A stretch of 64,000 nt of DNA from Ceratopteris richardii (lineage: Eukaryota > Streptophyta > Polypodiopsida > Polypodiales > Pteridaceae), in the NCBI GenBank assembly GCA_020310875.1, contig CM035407.1, positions 69,005,158-69,069,157 on the forward strand, given 5' to 3'. The position numbers and the translations under genes were made by a program. Below, one piece after another: positions 45,501-57,632 of the stretch. Positions within the stretch are counted from its first letter, which is position 1. Every line of letters begins with the position of its first letter. Under the pieces are notes generated by a model. The model was not told where the DNA came from. It worked only from the letters and a program-made list of their open reading frames with translations, and did not search any database.

Positions 45501-46140
45501 TTTACTTGTTCTAACATATTTATGAACTTATACTTATTTTGGGGGAAGTCCATGGATGAATTGAGATCCATTACTTAGAACTTCTTGTATTCCCAAAAGA
45601 TAAGTTCATCTTGAATATGATAGGAAAATGGCATGATTCATGAAATTTGTAACTTGATTTTCCACTCTATGCTTACTTTTCTATGCAAGAAATCTTTCAT
45701 ATTTAATGTAAACTTGATACCTTCCTATCTTTTTAGGAAGGAGTATACTAGTTAACTGGGTTGCAAATTTGTGGCTAGCATTACTTTGGAACTAACTAGT
45801 TCTTTCCATGTTCCCAAAATTTCAAGCTTGATCTTTATCAAGTAAGTTAGCTACTAGAAAAATACATTCAATTATTTACTTAGAAAACAATCATGCCCCT
45901 TATAAATGCAAATGCACGTGCTTGCATGCATGTGTTGGCATGTTCTTGCATGCCCTAAACTAAAGTATCCCTCGTGCTTGGCATGTATGCACTTCATGCA
46001 TGTATGAAAAAACATACTAACTTTCCTTATGAACATGGTAGCACACATGTTTGAGTGGATTTAGAACCATTTCCTAATGTAAGAAAAGCTTGAAGAGTGT
46101 ATAAAAGCAATCATTGAACTTTAATTTGGGCATCAGTGCA
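42500..46140 (-). mobile_element. Element E: minus-strand leader, primer site and long LTR-like stretch
   Basis: GCTTTGATACCA at 43097-43108 is the reverse complement of a primer site (TGGTATCAAAGC), and TGATAAGAGAA from 43110 fits the inner end of a minus-strand 5' LTR. The next 3 kb are AT-rich, have no coding content and could be this LTR, but its outer end was not found and no second copy lies in the window. On the other side, about 42500-43096 would be its leader. Family unknown. A CATGCA-rich patch lies at 45905-46015. Confidence 0.4.
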
Positions 46141-46149
46141 TTCTTTTGG

Positions 46150-47654
46150 AAAGAAAAAATGTCAAGGGTAAATTGGATGGTTCTAAATACCCATTGTGGG
46201 TATATGATGCATCATGTTTTGGTAGCAAAAGTCTTCTCAAATATTGCACAGGGTGCTAATATACATCCCACTACACCTACAAATGTTACGACAACAAGTG
46301 TAGCAAGTGGTGCCAATGATGATGATCTTGAGTTTCCTAGTCCTACTATGTTTCCTATTGCACCTAAAGTAGAGAAAATTCATTGGGATGTCAGTGATGC
46401 ACATGCATATACATTGATAGATTTGTCTATCAAGAATGTCATTATCCCTCACATTTGTTCATGCAAAATAGTGGAAGATGCTTGGGATACCCTTGCCACA
46501 CTATAAAAGGGAAGAAATGAGGATCATGTTTCTTTCCTTCAAATATAGTTGGAGAGTGAGCACATGAAACTGAAAATTTGTTGAAAAAGTTAAAGGATTT
46601 GAAAGAGTATTTGATTTCTACTGATGAAATCTTGCCAGATACTTCACTTTTACAAATGTTTTTTAATGTTCTTATAGATTATTACAAGATTTTTGCTTCT
46701 ACTCTTCATTTGATGATGAGAAGATTCGTGCAAAAAGATCAATATAGAAGAAACAGCTTAATTATCTATGTTATAGGTCAATATTTTTTAGCTATCTAGA
46801 TGGGCAAAGGTAAAAGGAGCTTTCACTTCAATTGAGTCTACCCTTATAGGGAATACTATCACATGTGCAACAAGATCATCTTTTCCTATCATGGAAATTA
46901 GGAAGATCATTCTTACTACTGATTATGGTTCAACATTTTTCCTTCCCCAAATATGGTTTAGCTAGAGCTACACATAAAATTTGTAACTTGTTCACAATGA
47001 TGTATGTGGTCCTATGTGGACACCTTCATTTGTGAATTTCTTATATTTTGTGACTTTGATCAATAAATGCTCTAGCCATGCATGGATTTACCAATTGAAA
47101 GTAAAGTCCAAACTGTTTATATGCATTTGTATTGATTGAATCAAGCACTAAGTGCTTGTTATGAAAAGATACATGCCTACTTGCTAGCATATAGATTTGA
47201 AAGCAATTAAAAAGAATCCTTATATGTTAAGCATGTAAATGATTCACATCTATCATTCTTGTATATGTTAATGCTATATTTTTCACTAGTTCTAATGAGA
47301 AGCATAAGATTGATTTGCATGCCTCTTTTGATATGTCACATTTGAAGCTCTTACATCATTTTTGGGTCATTTTGTTTATGAAAGTTGATGGGGTATTATC
47401 ATTGTCAAACAAAATACATTGAGTTCTTATTATAGCATTTTGGCCTTTGAGATGGCAAACCTATTGCCACCCCCTTGGAGATAGTCTAAAGTTGATTATT
47501 CATGATGTTGAAGATGCATTTGATGTTGTTCTCTATCACTTGGCTCTTGGGTGCTTGATTTACTTATGCATAACTTGACCTAATATTTAGCTCGTTTGTT
47601 CGTAGATCAATAAGCTTATGCACAACCTAGGTTTCAAGCATTGGTAGGTGGTTA
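46150..47654 (+). mobile_element. Copia-A copy 9: diverged internal part (gag to RT)
   Basis: KLDGSKYPLW-like text near 46165, then IHWDVSDAHAYTLIDLSIKNVIIPH (about 46380-46450), LIYFVTLINKCSSHAWIYQL-like integrase text (about 47035) and RT end text match Copia-A copy 1 in order but with low identity. No LTR is present at either end. It is joined at about 47655 to the RNase H end of minus-strand Copia-F. Very old; many breaks. Confidence 0.75.
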
Positions 47655-50600
47655 AGCATCTGCACCATTATCTCGAGTATGAAACTTCTCAAGGATAATG
47701 CACTTAGTGGCTAAGCAATCTCTAATGAAGTGATACCTCACCTCAATGTGCTTGGTCGTTGCATGATAGACCGGATTCGTAGCCAAAGCAATGGCACTCT
47801 GACTATCACTGAGCAAAAGGTACATGCTAAGGTAGACCCATATCACAAGCAAGAGAAGAAAGCCACAATGATTCCTTACATGCCTCACTTGCTGCAAGAT
47901 ACTCTACATATGTGGTGGAAACAATTGTGCATTCTTGAAGACAAGATCTCCAAGAGATAGCATCTCCAACAAAATGAAAAATGTACCCTGATGTAGACTT
48001 ACGATTGTCTACACAACCAACATAGTGAGAATCTCTATAACCAATAATGGATGCTTTCCCTTTAACTAAGCATAGACACTGATCCTTAGTGCCACTCAGA
48101 TATCTTTAAATCATCTTGAACACTTCCCAATATTTTTTTCCAAGAACATATGCTTCACACCTAAAAACTCGAAGATCATCATAATATTGGTGGCTTCCCT
48201 GCCCATAAATCTTGTGCCCCTTTCAGACCTTTGGTAGTACTAGGTGAAAGGTTAATCACATGAACTGAAGTCAATACGGCTTCTTCCCAAAAGCCTTGTG
48301 AAAGGTTTGCATGATGCAACATAGAAACTACTCTATCTTTAATGGTTCTATTCATCCTTTTAGCTATACAATTCTATAATGGGGTATAAGGAGCTATAAA
48401 CTCTCTACTCATTCCTCTAGACTGACAAAAAAGTTTGAATTCATGTGAGGTATACTCAACCCCATTATCTGAACGTAAAACCTTAAGCTTAGTTCTTTTT
48501 CAATCTAAGCTGAAGCAAGACATTTTCTAAAAGTAGGGAATACTTCATCCTTTGATTTGATAGGATATACCCAAACTCTTCTAGTAGCATCATCTATGAA
48601 AGTGACAAAATAAAGACAACTACCTAATGATCTTGTGGTCATAGGAACACACACATCTATATGAATGAGATCTAAAGGCTGAATTGAAGAGTCAATGTGC
48701 ATCTTGTGCAAATTCCTAGTTTCTTTCCATATTGACAACAATCACAAAATGAAATATCAAAGAAAGATAACACAGGTAAGTAATCAGGACGAGAAAGATT
48801 TTCCATTCTACTACGTGATATATGGGCCAAATGACCATGCCAAATACAAGCCATAGGCTATTCAATAACATCTAACAAGTGTTCTTTCTGTGATACAAAT
48901 GAAGGATAACGTGAGCCATCTTTGCTTCCTTTTGCAATAACCATATTGCCCTTTGATATGCGAAAGGACTAAGCATAGAAGACCACCTTGTAACCAAGGT
49001 CATCAAGTTGACCGATTGACATCAAACTGCATGATAACTGAGGTACATGGCATACATTATGCATAGTAAATTTTGAACCATCAATGAAATTCACAACCAC
49101 ATCTCCGATCCCCACAACATTACACTGGTAAGAGTTACCAAGTCTCATGGTACCAAGAGACTTTATTGCATAATTAGAGAACCATTCTCTATGTGGTGTC
49201 ACATGGAAAGAATCACCATAATCTAGCGGCCACGTTAGCATCATCAGAATTAGCATTAATTTCTTCAATCTTTACAATCAAAGTAGATGGTGCATGTAGC
49301 TGTTTAACATGCCCATCAACATTCTATCCTTTAGTGTTAGCATTATTAATGCATAACAATCTTTCTTCATGTGTCCTTTTTTATGACAATAGTGGCATTC
49401 TATATCCCTCTTCATTGATTTACTTCTACTCTTATTCCGTCGACCATTCTTTTCCTTGTTCTTGCTCCTGCCATGTTGCTCATTCTTTTCTTGGTAAGAA
49501 TCACGAACATTATATGCATCTCCACTATGAGTGTCAACCATAGATTTTCTATGAATCTCCTCACTCAAGATCGCTCCACATATGTCATCATAGAACAGTT
49601 TACCATGAGGTGCACTATTGCTATTAGCTATGCAAAACATATCCCATGATGATGGTAAGGTGCATAACAACAAGATTGCTTTCATTTCATTATCCATATC
49701 CATTTTCTAAGCCTGTAACTGGGAGAATATAGCATCAAACTCATTTAGATGAGAAGAAACACTATTTGTGTCCTTCATGCAAAGGTCATATAATTTTCTC
49801 ATGAGATACACTTTATTTGATGCTGTCTCTTTTTTATATGTATTTCATAACTTCCTCCAAAGCTCCTCTACACTTTCACAGTCTCATACTATAAAGTAAA
49901 CATTATCTGCCAGGTGCAATCCAATGGTAGACCTGACCATTTCATCTAACTCATCCCAATCATCTTCATCCATGTCAGCAAGATTCCATTTACTGGCTTC
50001 CATTGTCTCCTTTGAATCAGCACATCTTTAATATGATTCTTCCATGGAGCAAAGTTTGTGCCATCAAATTTTTGGATCTCAAAATGGTCTTTGCCCTTCA
50101 AGTTATAGCTCCTTCTCAAAACATTGGCACTAGACCCTGATCCACCGGATGTGCCTGAGACCTATGATGCCATGATGGTAGAGAACTGAATAGAATGATA
50201 ATGGAGCTAGAAGATTCCAACCACCACTAGGGCTCAAAGAAGGATGACCAAGTATCAAATTCTGGGAGAGAATTCAACAATCTTCTCAAAAATATGAATT
50301 AATGAATAGTAATGACCAACCAAAGGATTATGTGAGAATAAATGTGCTCACACCAATAAGGAGTAAATCGACCACTGTATAGTTGACAAAACCAAAAATT
50401 TGGAAAAACTTTGCTAGAGTATCCTTTGTAAAATGAGCATATGAACACTGTCAAAATCTCATAAAATTGCAAGTACTGACATGTTTACCTGCACAGTGAA
50501 TCACTGACTCCACTACATATAATCAATTACCCAAAAGGAGCCAACTAGGCTTATCAAGCACCTATGAACAACTATCATACATCTCCTATGGCAAGGCTGG

Positions 50601-51946
50601 GTAAGTCTTCCACCTGCATCACTAAAGAGACCCCAACATGTGGGTGTCTCTCAGCTAAGAAAACCTCACCATGACCCTCTTTATCAAACATAAAAGGATT
50701 TATGCAAAAACGTAACTGCTATATCAATGACCACATGGACGTACATAAAAAATATCCACAAAAGCATACATAGTTTGTTTGTGCTCAATACATGCAGTAA
50801 AATGGCACTGAAAAGTTGAATTCATTGCCCAAACATCGGCCAATAACACCTGGAAGTGTTTGTTAGCTCTTTTCTTTAGGCTCAAAAACCTGCATAGATT
50901 TGCGGTGGTTGCTTCCACCACAACTAAAATCTTTCAAGAAATCTGTAGATTAACTAGTATGGCTGAAATGACATCCCCAAAAAAGGTGAACATTCATTGT
51001 CGAAGAAGTACAAAGAACACTCTTCTTCATGTTCTAGGACCTCTGCAAAGAGAACTATGCACGAAAGTACTCCAAAATGGCTCCAAAAATCACCCCAAAA
51101 ATGCTTCAAAAATAGCTTTGAAAGCAAAGAATGAAGCTTCGAGGGCCCAAAGATTGTTAAAGATAATGTGAACCTTAGTCTTTCCCTTCAAGCACCACAA
51201 GTGTGTATCTTAGTGGCACGATATTGCCTCGATTAAGCGAGCTTTAGGGGAATATCACTGAAATGGGTGACCTCCCGAGAAGTATCATGAACCTTTGTCT
51301 TCCTTGATCATTGAGGTCCTCCCTCGCGCGTAGCCAATGGCACCAATGATGACTTTAGTGACTCAGATGACAAGGTATGCCAAGGTCTATGCCTTGGTCG
51401 TTGCCTTGGTCAAAATCCTTGGGTGGGTGTGCAAGTGGGAGTGAAGGAACACAACTTTTGCATCGAAATGCTCTGATACCAGTGAAGTATTTTGATGGCA
51501 ATCTACCATAATGTGCTCTTCTTCTCGAGAGCTCCATGATGATATCCTCGGACTAGAAAACCGAGATCCAAGCACCACACACAGTACACTACCTTTGACT
51601 ACAGCTAGGTTGAGGTCTATGCTTTGTGGATTGATAAATTCAAGGTGTTCAAGTCCACCCTATACTGCAAGGTGTTGACACCATGTGATAGACCTAAGAT
51701 GGAAAAGTACCCACATCAGGGATGCCTGGAAGTGTTCAAGGACATGCACCCTATGAAGGGATTTGGTGTGCTGAACAAGAGGAGCAAGGAGAAGATGGAG
51801 GGAGAGAGAGGAGAGGAGAGGAGAGATGCACATAGATGCATGGGAACCTTGAAACCCACATCATGATCTCTATGAGGTAATGCTCTATACATGATGTATA
51901 TATATGAATATAGGGGTAAGGTCATACGACCCTTACATCCCCAACA
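47655..51946 (-). mobile_element. Copia-F (minus): LTR, leader, gag, protease, integrase, RNase H parts
   Basis: Read on the minus strand: LTR 51946-51483, primer site 51481-51470, a long leader to about 50180, gag (KFDGTNFAPWKNHIKDVL near 50070; zinc knuckle CHYCHKKGHMKKDC near 49400), protease (SFHVTPHREWFSNY near 49200), pre-integrase (WHGHLAHISRSRME near 48845), integrase (LDLIHIDVCVPM, VTFIDDATRRVWVYP, 48700-48560), and RNase H (SDSQSAIALATNPVYH near 47810). It belongs to a Copia lineage different from A, B, C and D. No 3' LTR follows; Copia-A copy 9 abuts. About ten or more breaks. Confidence 0.85.
51483..51946 (-). repeat. Copia-F/G LTR with internal sequence on both sides
   Basis: 464 bases, TGTTGGGGATGTAAGG to TACTTCA on the minus strand. 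On the downstream side is a perfect primer site (51470-51481). On the upstream side AAGTGGGAGAT (51947-51957), a polypurine tract, abuts it. It is thus both the 5' LTR of the Copia-F body and the 3' LTR of a second body (G). ATATATACATC within it is a candidate TATA box. Confidence 0.75.
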
Positions 51947-52614
51947 ATCTCCCACTTAAGGGTCAATGTGACCATAAGTGGAAAAATATACAAAGAATGA
52001 TGTAGGACTATACAGTAATGTACACAAAGAGTCTGGATCTTAACCCATACTGATCATCCCACAGCAACTGCCTCAAACAAGGTGTATCCATGCACCTCAA
52101 ACTGCTCTAGACTCATGTTGACAAGAGTTAAGCTAACATATGACTGGCACAATAACTGATGAAGTTCTTGCAAAGCCCCCACTCCTATGCCTATGTCAAT
52201 CATCGAACGTATGACAACCTTAAGTGCAAATGCTCCAATAGCAAGTGCAATGTCTGGTGTCGAGCATAACAACTCATATATTAGACTCCCAAATGCTTAG
52301 AAAACATGTGCTATCCTGGCTAACCTAAGCATGTCAACCATGCCTGTATCCAAGGATCCAAAGTACCATCATCAAGACTAGTGTGTACTAACATATTCAT
52401 ATCAACATCTAGCATGAGTGAATCCAAGAATGAATGCATGATCGCTGACTCATCAACATCTAAATCATCCATCCTATCAACCATGGATGTATCTAGTTGT
52501 GCATTCTGAGAGCGAATATGCTATATCATAAATTGTGTATCATAAGATCTCTCTGCTTTATCACACCAAGTTTATTATCATTCTCTACATGAACTAACTG
52601 CAGAACATCAATAC
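51947..52614 (-). mobile_element. Copia-G tail: end of an internal region before the shared LTR
   Basis: 668 bases of minus-strand sequence ending in the polypurine tract AAGTGGGAGAT. It contains an open stretch (IGVGALQELHQLLCQSYVSLTLVN, 52200-52080) that resembles the variable tail after RNase H in some Copia elements. It is cut on the right by the Copia-C LTR at 52615. Confidence 0.5.
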
Positions 52615-53621
52615 TGTTGATACATGACAACCATCAATCGATGTTTTAGAAAAAAATTTGAAGTCAAAGGATAAAGCAAAGATCAATTTATGAAGCTTGA
52701 AGATACTGCATGATCAGAGAATGAAGGCTTGTATATACATGTACATTAAACATGCTTATACTTTTGTAATGATCAAGAGTTTGTACAAAATACCTATATA
52801 TACAAGTAGAAAGTTAGGGCATGTATGAGAGATGATGAATCAGAAGTTGTAAGAGTCATTATACACTTTAGAAATGAAGTGAATAACTCTCATCATTTAG
52901 ATGTAATGTTTTCTTGAATAGAAGAAGAGTTATGCCTAATTTTTTACTCAGTGCTCCTTCTGTGTTTAATCTTTTGGTGAATGCTTTTGTACAAGTCTAA
53001 GTCTATAGTAGAGTGACCTATGTACAAATTTTCAGATTCTAATTGTGATCAGGCTGAGAGAATTGAGAGTAGGAACATTTACATGTGTAAATGTGAAGAA
53101 GAGAAGACTACAACACGATGATAATGTTTTGGTCAGTTCTCCTTCCACAGTGTAAAGTTTTGAGCAAATGAGCACTTATTCTTTAAGTTTGAAGGTAAGA
53201 TACCTATGTCTAAAAGCATTTGAATAAATGGGTTCAAGTTTAAGAGAACTATGCATTAGAAGTTGCAGGAGTAAAAGTGGATTGTAGAGAAGTACATTTT
53301 CAAACATAGGTAGATTGTTTGGATCATATCTCAAGATCTACTGAATCTTTTGAGATGTTTTAACTTGGAGAAGGTGCACAAACAATCTTTAGGCAACACT
53401 TTGTACAAAGGTTCATTAGAAACTTTACACATTTGATTAGTGAATGAGCGAGTTATGTGCAATAGACTTTTCTGTGTAGTGACTTTGTTCACAGTTAGCC
53501 AAAGTCTTGATAATTTGACATTGGTCTTCCAAAATTGGTTGAGGTTTTGAGTTGTTCTTGATATAGAGGTGCTCTAACATCAAGGATAGCTTGTTCTTTT
53601 GGAGATTAACACTCTCCATTA
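52615..53621 (+). repeat. Copia-C 5' LTR (probable)
   Basis: About 1.0 kb, TGTTGATACATGAC to ACTCTCCATTA. The limits are inferred from the TG start and the primer-like site after it. No second copy is in the window to confirm the ends. Confidence 0.6.
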
Positions 53622-53820
53622 GTGGTATTGAAGAAAGGAGGACCCGACTATTGTAGCTATACAAAAATCAACCTTTGAAGATTCAAAAGGTGAAAGTTTG
53701 AAGTGAAAGCTAGAGAAGGAGCCTGAAGCTATCAAGAAGACCAAAAGGAACTACATTCAAAGTAAAGGTACACTTATTTCTCACAAAGCTTGAAGAATTT
53801 AATACACATGTGAAGAAAGG

Positions 53821-54861
53821 ATGGGAGATTCTCTTCAGATAGAGAATTTGGATAGAGAAAACTATCCAGCTTGGTCAATGAGGATGGAGTCTCATCTCAT
53901 GAGCAAAGACCTGATAGGTTATATCATAGGTGAAGAAGAAAAACCACAATTCAAAGATCCTAATGTTCCAACTAGGGATGAACTATCAGATTTGAAGACA
54001 TGGATGAAGAAGGATGCTAAAGCCAAGATCATAATCTACATGGGAGTCAATGACTACTTGTTACCTCATATTAGAGGACTTGAAAGTGCAAGTGATATAT
54101 GGAATTCTTTGGAAGAGCATTTCCAAAACACTACAAAGTCAAGGAAGGCATCTTTGTGGGCAGAGTTTACCACATTCAGGAAGAAGGCTTCTCAATCCAT
54201 TTGTGATTATGTAACAAGGATGAAGGATATTGCAGATGCATTAGGAGTAGTTGATGAAGATATTGAGGAGGAAAAATTGGTAAGACAAATCCGCACAGGT
54301 TTGAGAGGCGATGAGAAATGGAAGCCATTCATTTTATCTATTGAATTGTCATTTGATCATTTTACTCGTGATTTGAATCAGTTGCTAGGACATATGCTAA
54401 CTTTTGAGCAGGATGTCAAAGGTGATGGTGATAAGAGTACAGGTCAAGCAATGTATTCACAGGACAAAAATAAATTTAACAAAGGCAAGCAACAATTGAA
54501 TGAAGAAGAAGGTACAACTAGTCAAGCTAACTTCTTAAGAGGAAGATGTGGTGGCAAAGGAAGAGGTAGAGGCATAAGCAATAAAGATGGAGTCAAAGCT
54601 TGCTGGATTTGTGGCAAGAAAAATCATTTAGCTCATGAATGTTGGCATAATAATGAGAATGGTGGAGGATATAATCAGAATTTTAATTCAAGAGGAAGAG
54701 GTAATAGAAATCAGAGAGGCAACTTCAGAGGTAGAGGTTACTTTGGAAGAAATGCAGGTAGAGGTTTCCAAAGTCAATCCTACAACAATACCTACTACAA
54801 TTATGCTTCAGATCAGAAGGAGGATTCAACCTTGATTATGAATGCAACTTGTGAAAGATAA
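53821..54861 (+). pseudogene. gag: Copia-C gag
   Basis: About 346 residues: IENLDRENYPAWSMRMESHL at the start, a UBN2-like centre (SASDIWNSLEEHFQN, RKASLWAEFTTFRKK, VRQIRTGLRGDEKWKP), a CCHC knuckle (CWICGKKNHLAHEC, about 54600-54645), and an unusually long Gly/Arg/Asn-rich tail (SRGRGNRNQRGNFRGRGYFG). RGG-type tails bind RNA in other proteins; here that is inference. It is the best preserved gag in the window but belongs to a broken element. Confidence 0.88.
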
Positions 54862-55540
54862 AGTGAAGATCAAAGAGTTTTCTACATTGACTCAGGGTGT
54901 AGCAATCACCTGAATGGCAACATAGCTTTGATGACTGATTTGGAGAACAAGGTAACTAATCATGTAGTTCAAACATGTGATAATACAAAGCATATGTGAA
55001 GTCAATTGGATCAGTGAAGGCCGCTAAGGATGGGATCACTCTTCTGAGTAAGGTTTTGTATGTTCCTACAATTCCAAAGAATCTGATAAGTGTAGGGAAA
55101 ATTGTTGAGAAAGGTTATGAAGTAAGGTTCACTAATGGTGGAGTTTTTGTGGAAGACCCTAGCAATGGGTATAAACAAATTGTTTCAGGGAAGAAAGAAG
55201 GAAGGTCCTTCACATTGAATATTCAAGGCAATGTTGGTCATGGCTTGTTCACTTATGGAGGACATAAGATCTCTAAGTTAGATATTTGGCATAAAAGGCT
55301 TGGAAATTTCAATGAAAGAGGTATTAAGGATATGATTAACAATGGTTCAGTGCTTGGGTTACCTAATGTTGCAGGTCAACATATGGCATACAGATGTGAG
55401 GCATGTCAATTAGGTAAGGCTCATAAGCAATCATATACTAAGCATGGTTTCATGTAGTCAAAGAAGCTTGAATTGGTACACACAGATGTGTGGGGACCAT
55501 CAAAGGACTTTAACATTAATGGTTCAAGTTTTATGTTGAT

Positions 55541-56857
55541 GAAAGCTTGATCTGCAACATGCATAATGGACCTATTCGACCTAGACTGATCTTCCTGCAA
55601 CAGAACAGAGAATAAATCCTCAAATGATAAGGCATTTGGATTTCCTTTCATCATCCATCGAAGAGTAGAAGCGAAGCTCTGATATGAATCAGGAAGACCA
55701 TTCAGAATGGTCTGCACAAGTGAGCTATCTGGTATAACCTCATCAGTAGAAATCAACTGTTCCTTCAAGTCTTTGATCTTTGTCAAAAAACTGTCCATAG
55801 AATCAACTTCATTCATGTGCTCACTCTCCAACTATTTTCGGAGGTAAGCAACACGAGCCTCATTCCTAGCCTGGTACAATGTGGTAAGTGTATCCCAAGC
55901 ATCCTTTGCTATTCTGCAAGAGCAAATATGAGGAATAATGGCATGTTTGATAGACAAACCTATCAATGCATGTGTCTGGGCATCTCTGCCATCCCAACGA
56001 ATCTGCTCTGTAGTAGGTGCAACAGAAACAGTAGCACGAACAGGAATCTGTAGAATATCATCTTCAACACCATCTCCATTAGCTTTAGCACCTGTATTTG
56101 CAGTACCTATAGTCGCAGGTGTAACAGGACATCTTTCAACACCCTGCACAATGTTCCACAGTCCTTTTGCAACCAATACATGTCGCATCATATAAGCCCA
56201 TAATGGGTAGTTGGTACCATCCAACTTATCCTCAACAGCCAACATACGGAATACATCACTGTTTTTAGCCATGGCCGGTGTCTAAAATACCTTGATGCAG
56301 AAAATTGACTGTATCTCAAAAATTTGAACAGAACTACCCAGACGAGTTCTACTAGACCTGTAGCAGGCTTCGAGACGCTTATACTGGCAAACAGGAACTG
56401 GTATATACCTTTGGCACAAAAAGACAAAATAGCTTGCACAAGCACTGCAATAATGCGTTCGGAGGCCGAAACGAGCTCAGATCATGATTTTGGCACGACA
56501 GAGTGAAGCGGTTTTGATCTCTGAAACAGCCTGAGTATGCTCACCAAATTTCATGCGAATTTGAGACTACAACCGGAGAGGTGTAGACGACAGCCTAGAT
56601 GAAACGGCGACCTGCTCTGATACCAATTGTTGGAGTTAGATGTCTGTGGAAGCATGCGATCAACAAAAGGAAGAAGAAGAAGCTTGGAGCACAACACACA
56701 AGACTGAATGTATTACTAGAGAATGTACAAAGATAAGTAGCCCATTAGGGCAATAGGCATATATACAAGTCGGGGGAAAAAAACCTCTTAAAGAGGGAAA
56801 AAAGTGCCCCGGCGGTCCTAGAGTGTTCACACACATCACTACCTAAATATATCAACA
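55541..56857 (-). mobile_element. Copia-A copy 6 (minus): 5' LTR, primer site, gag
   Basis: Minus-strand LTR 56857-56628, primer site (GCTCTGATACCA side, about 56614-56625), gag from about 56272 (NSDVFRMLAVEDKLDGTNYPLW) down to IMHVADQAF at about 55545. It is inserted in another Copia-A RT (copy 7), whose text continues directly after the LTR at 56858. The gag end meets Copia-C integrase. Few to several breaks. Confidence 0.88.
56628..56857 (-). repeat. Copia-A LTR (5' LTR of copy 6)
   Basis: 230 bases, very close to the young LTRs at 17419 and 22345, so this copy is probably also fairly recent. The outer flank at 56858 is CTTCT. Confidence 0.93.
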
Positions 56858-57632
56858 CTTCTTGCCAGGAGGCAAGTCACATAAAGACCAAATACCATTC
56901 TTCATTATAGCATCATATTCAGATTGCATAGCAGCCATCCAATTCTTTGAATTTTGTGCATCATCAAACAAAACAGGCTCATTCTCAACACAAAGACTAG
57001 ATGCAGCCATAGCATAGCAATCTGATGCAAAAGAGGCACTATAAGAGCCTGAATGAGTACAATATGACAGAGGTGCATCTTATTTGCTGCCATGCAAAGT
57101 TTACACCAACTATTTTGGCATAGTTTTTGTCTGCTCAATATCAGCTCTCTCATCAACAAGTGCATCGTGTAAATCTGCATCAGAAATGGAATGATCGACA
57201 TCATCACATGAAACCTACAAAGGCTGAGAGGTTGCCTCATTAGGACCAGCACTAGATTGTCCACCTGTAAAAAGAGGCAGCAAAGTATCGTACATGTCTT
57301 TAGAGCTAACATATGTCTCCTTAGTACATGAAAGCAATGGATGAATAACATCTTCCACAAAAACAACATCACAGCTAACCAGAATGCGTTTAGTCAGTGG
57401 ATGATACAGATGATAGCCCTTACTTTTAGAACTGTACCCAACAAAAATACATTTTACTGCTTTATCATCCAATTTTTTGCGATGTTCAGGCACTATACTT
57501 CCAAACAACCAAAAACATGCAAATGAGCAATAGATGGCTTGCAATCATGCCAAGCCTCATATGGAGTGATAGACTACAGCGCTTTGGTGGGACACCTGTT
57601 AAGTACATATGCTGCACACATGACAGCCTCAA
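56858..57632 (-). mobile_element. Copia-A copy 7 (minus): integrase end to early RT
   Basis: Minus-strand text CIFVGYSSKSKGYHLYHP (about 57430), SCTKETYVSSKDMYDTL (about 57310), and the RT start down to DLPPGKK at 56860 matches Copia-A copy 1 closely. No LTR. On the right it is joined to Copia-D RNase H near 57632. Copy 6 is inserted at its RT end. Several breaks. Confidence 0.85.

Larger units (their letters stand above)
52615..55540 (+). mobile_element. Copia-C: 5' LTR, gag, protease, pre-integrase
   Basis: Probable LTR 52615-53621, a degenerate primer site (TGGTATTGAAG at 53623), then a well-preserved gag (53821-54860), protease (YIDSGCSNHLNG, about 54885) and pre-integrase (PTIPKNLISVGKIVEKGYEV near 55060, WHKRLGNFNERG near 55290, YRCEACQLGKA near 55390), ending in HTDVWGPSKDF of integrase. 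At about 55540 it passes abruptly into minus-strand Copia-A gag. Close to Copia-B in sequence. A few breaks. Confidence 0.85.

Noticed and set aside
50860-51171. Plus-strand open frame of about 100 codons
   Set aside because: It lies antisense in the Copia-F leader, with no motif.
51624-51866. Plus-strand open frame of 80 codons
   Set aside because: It lies antisense inside the Copia-F/G LTR.
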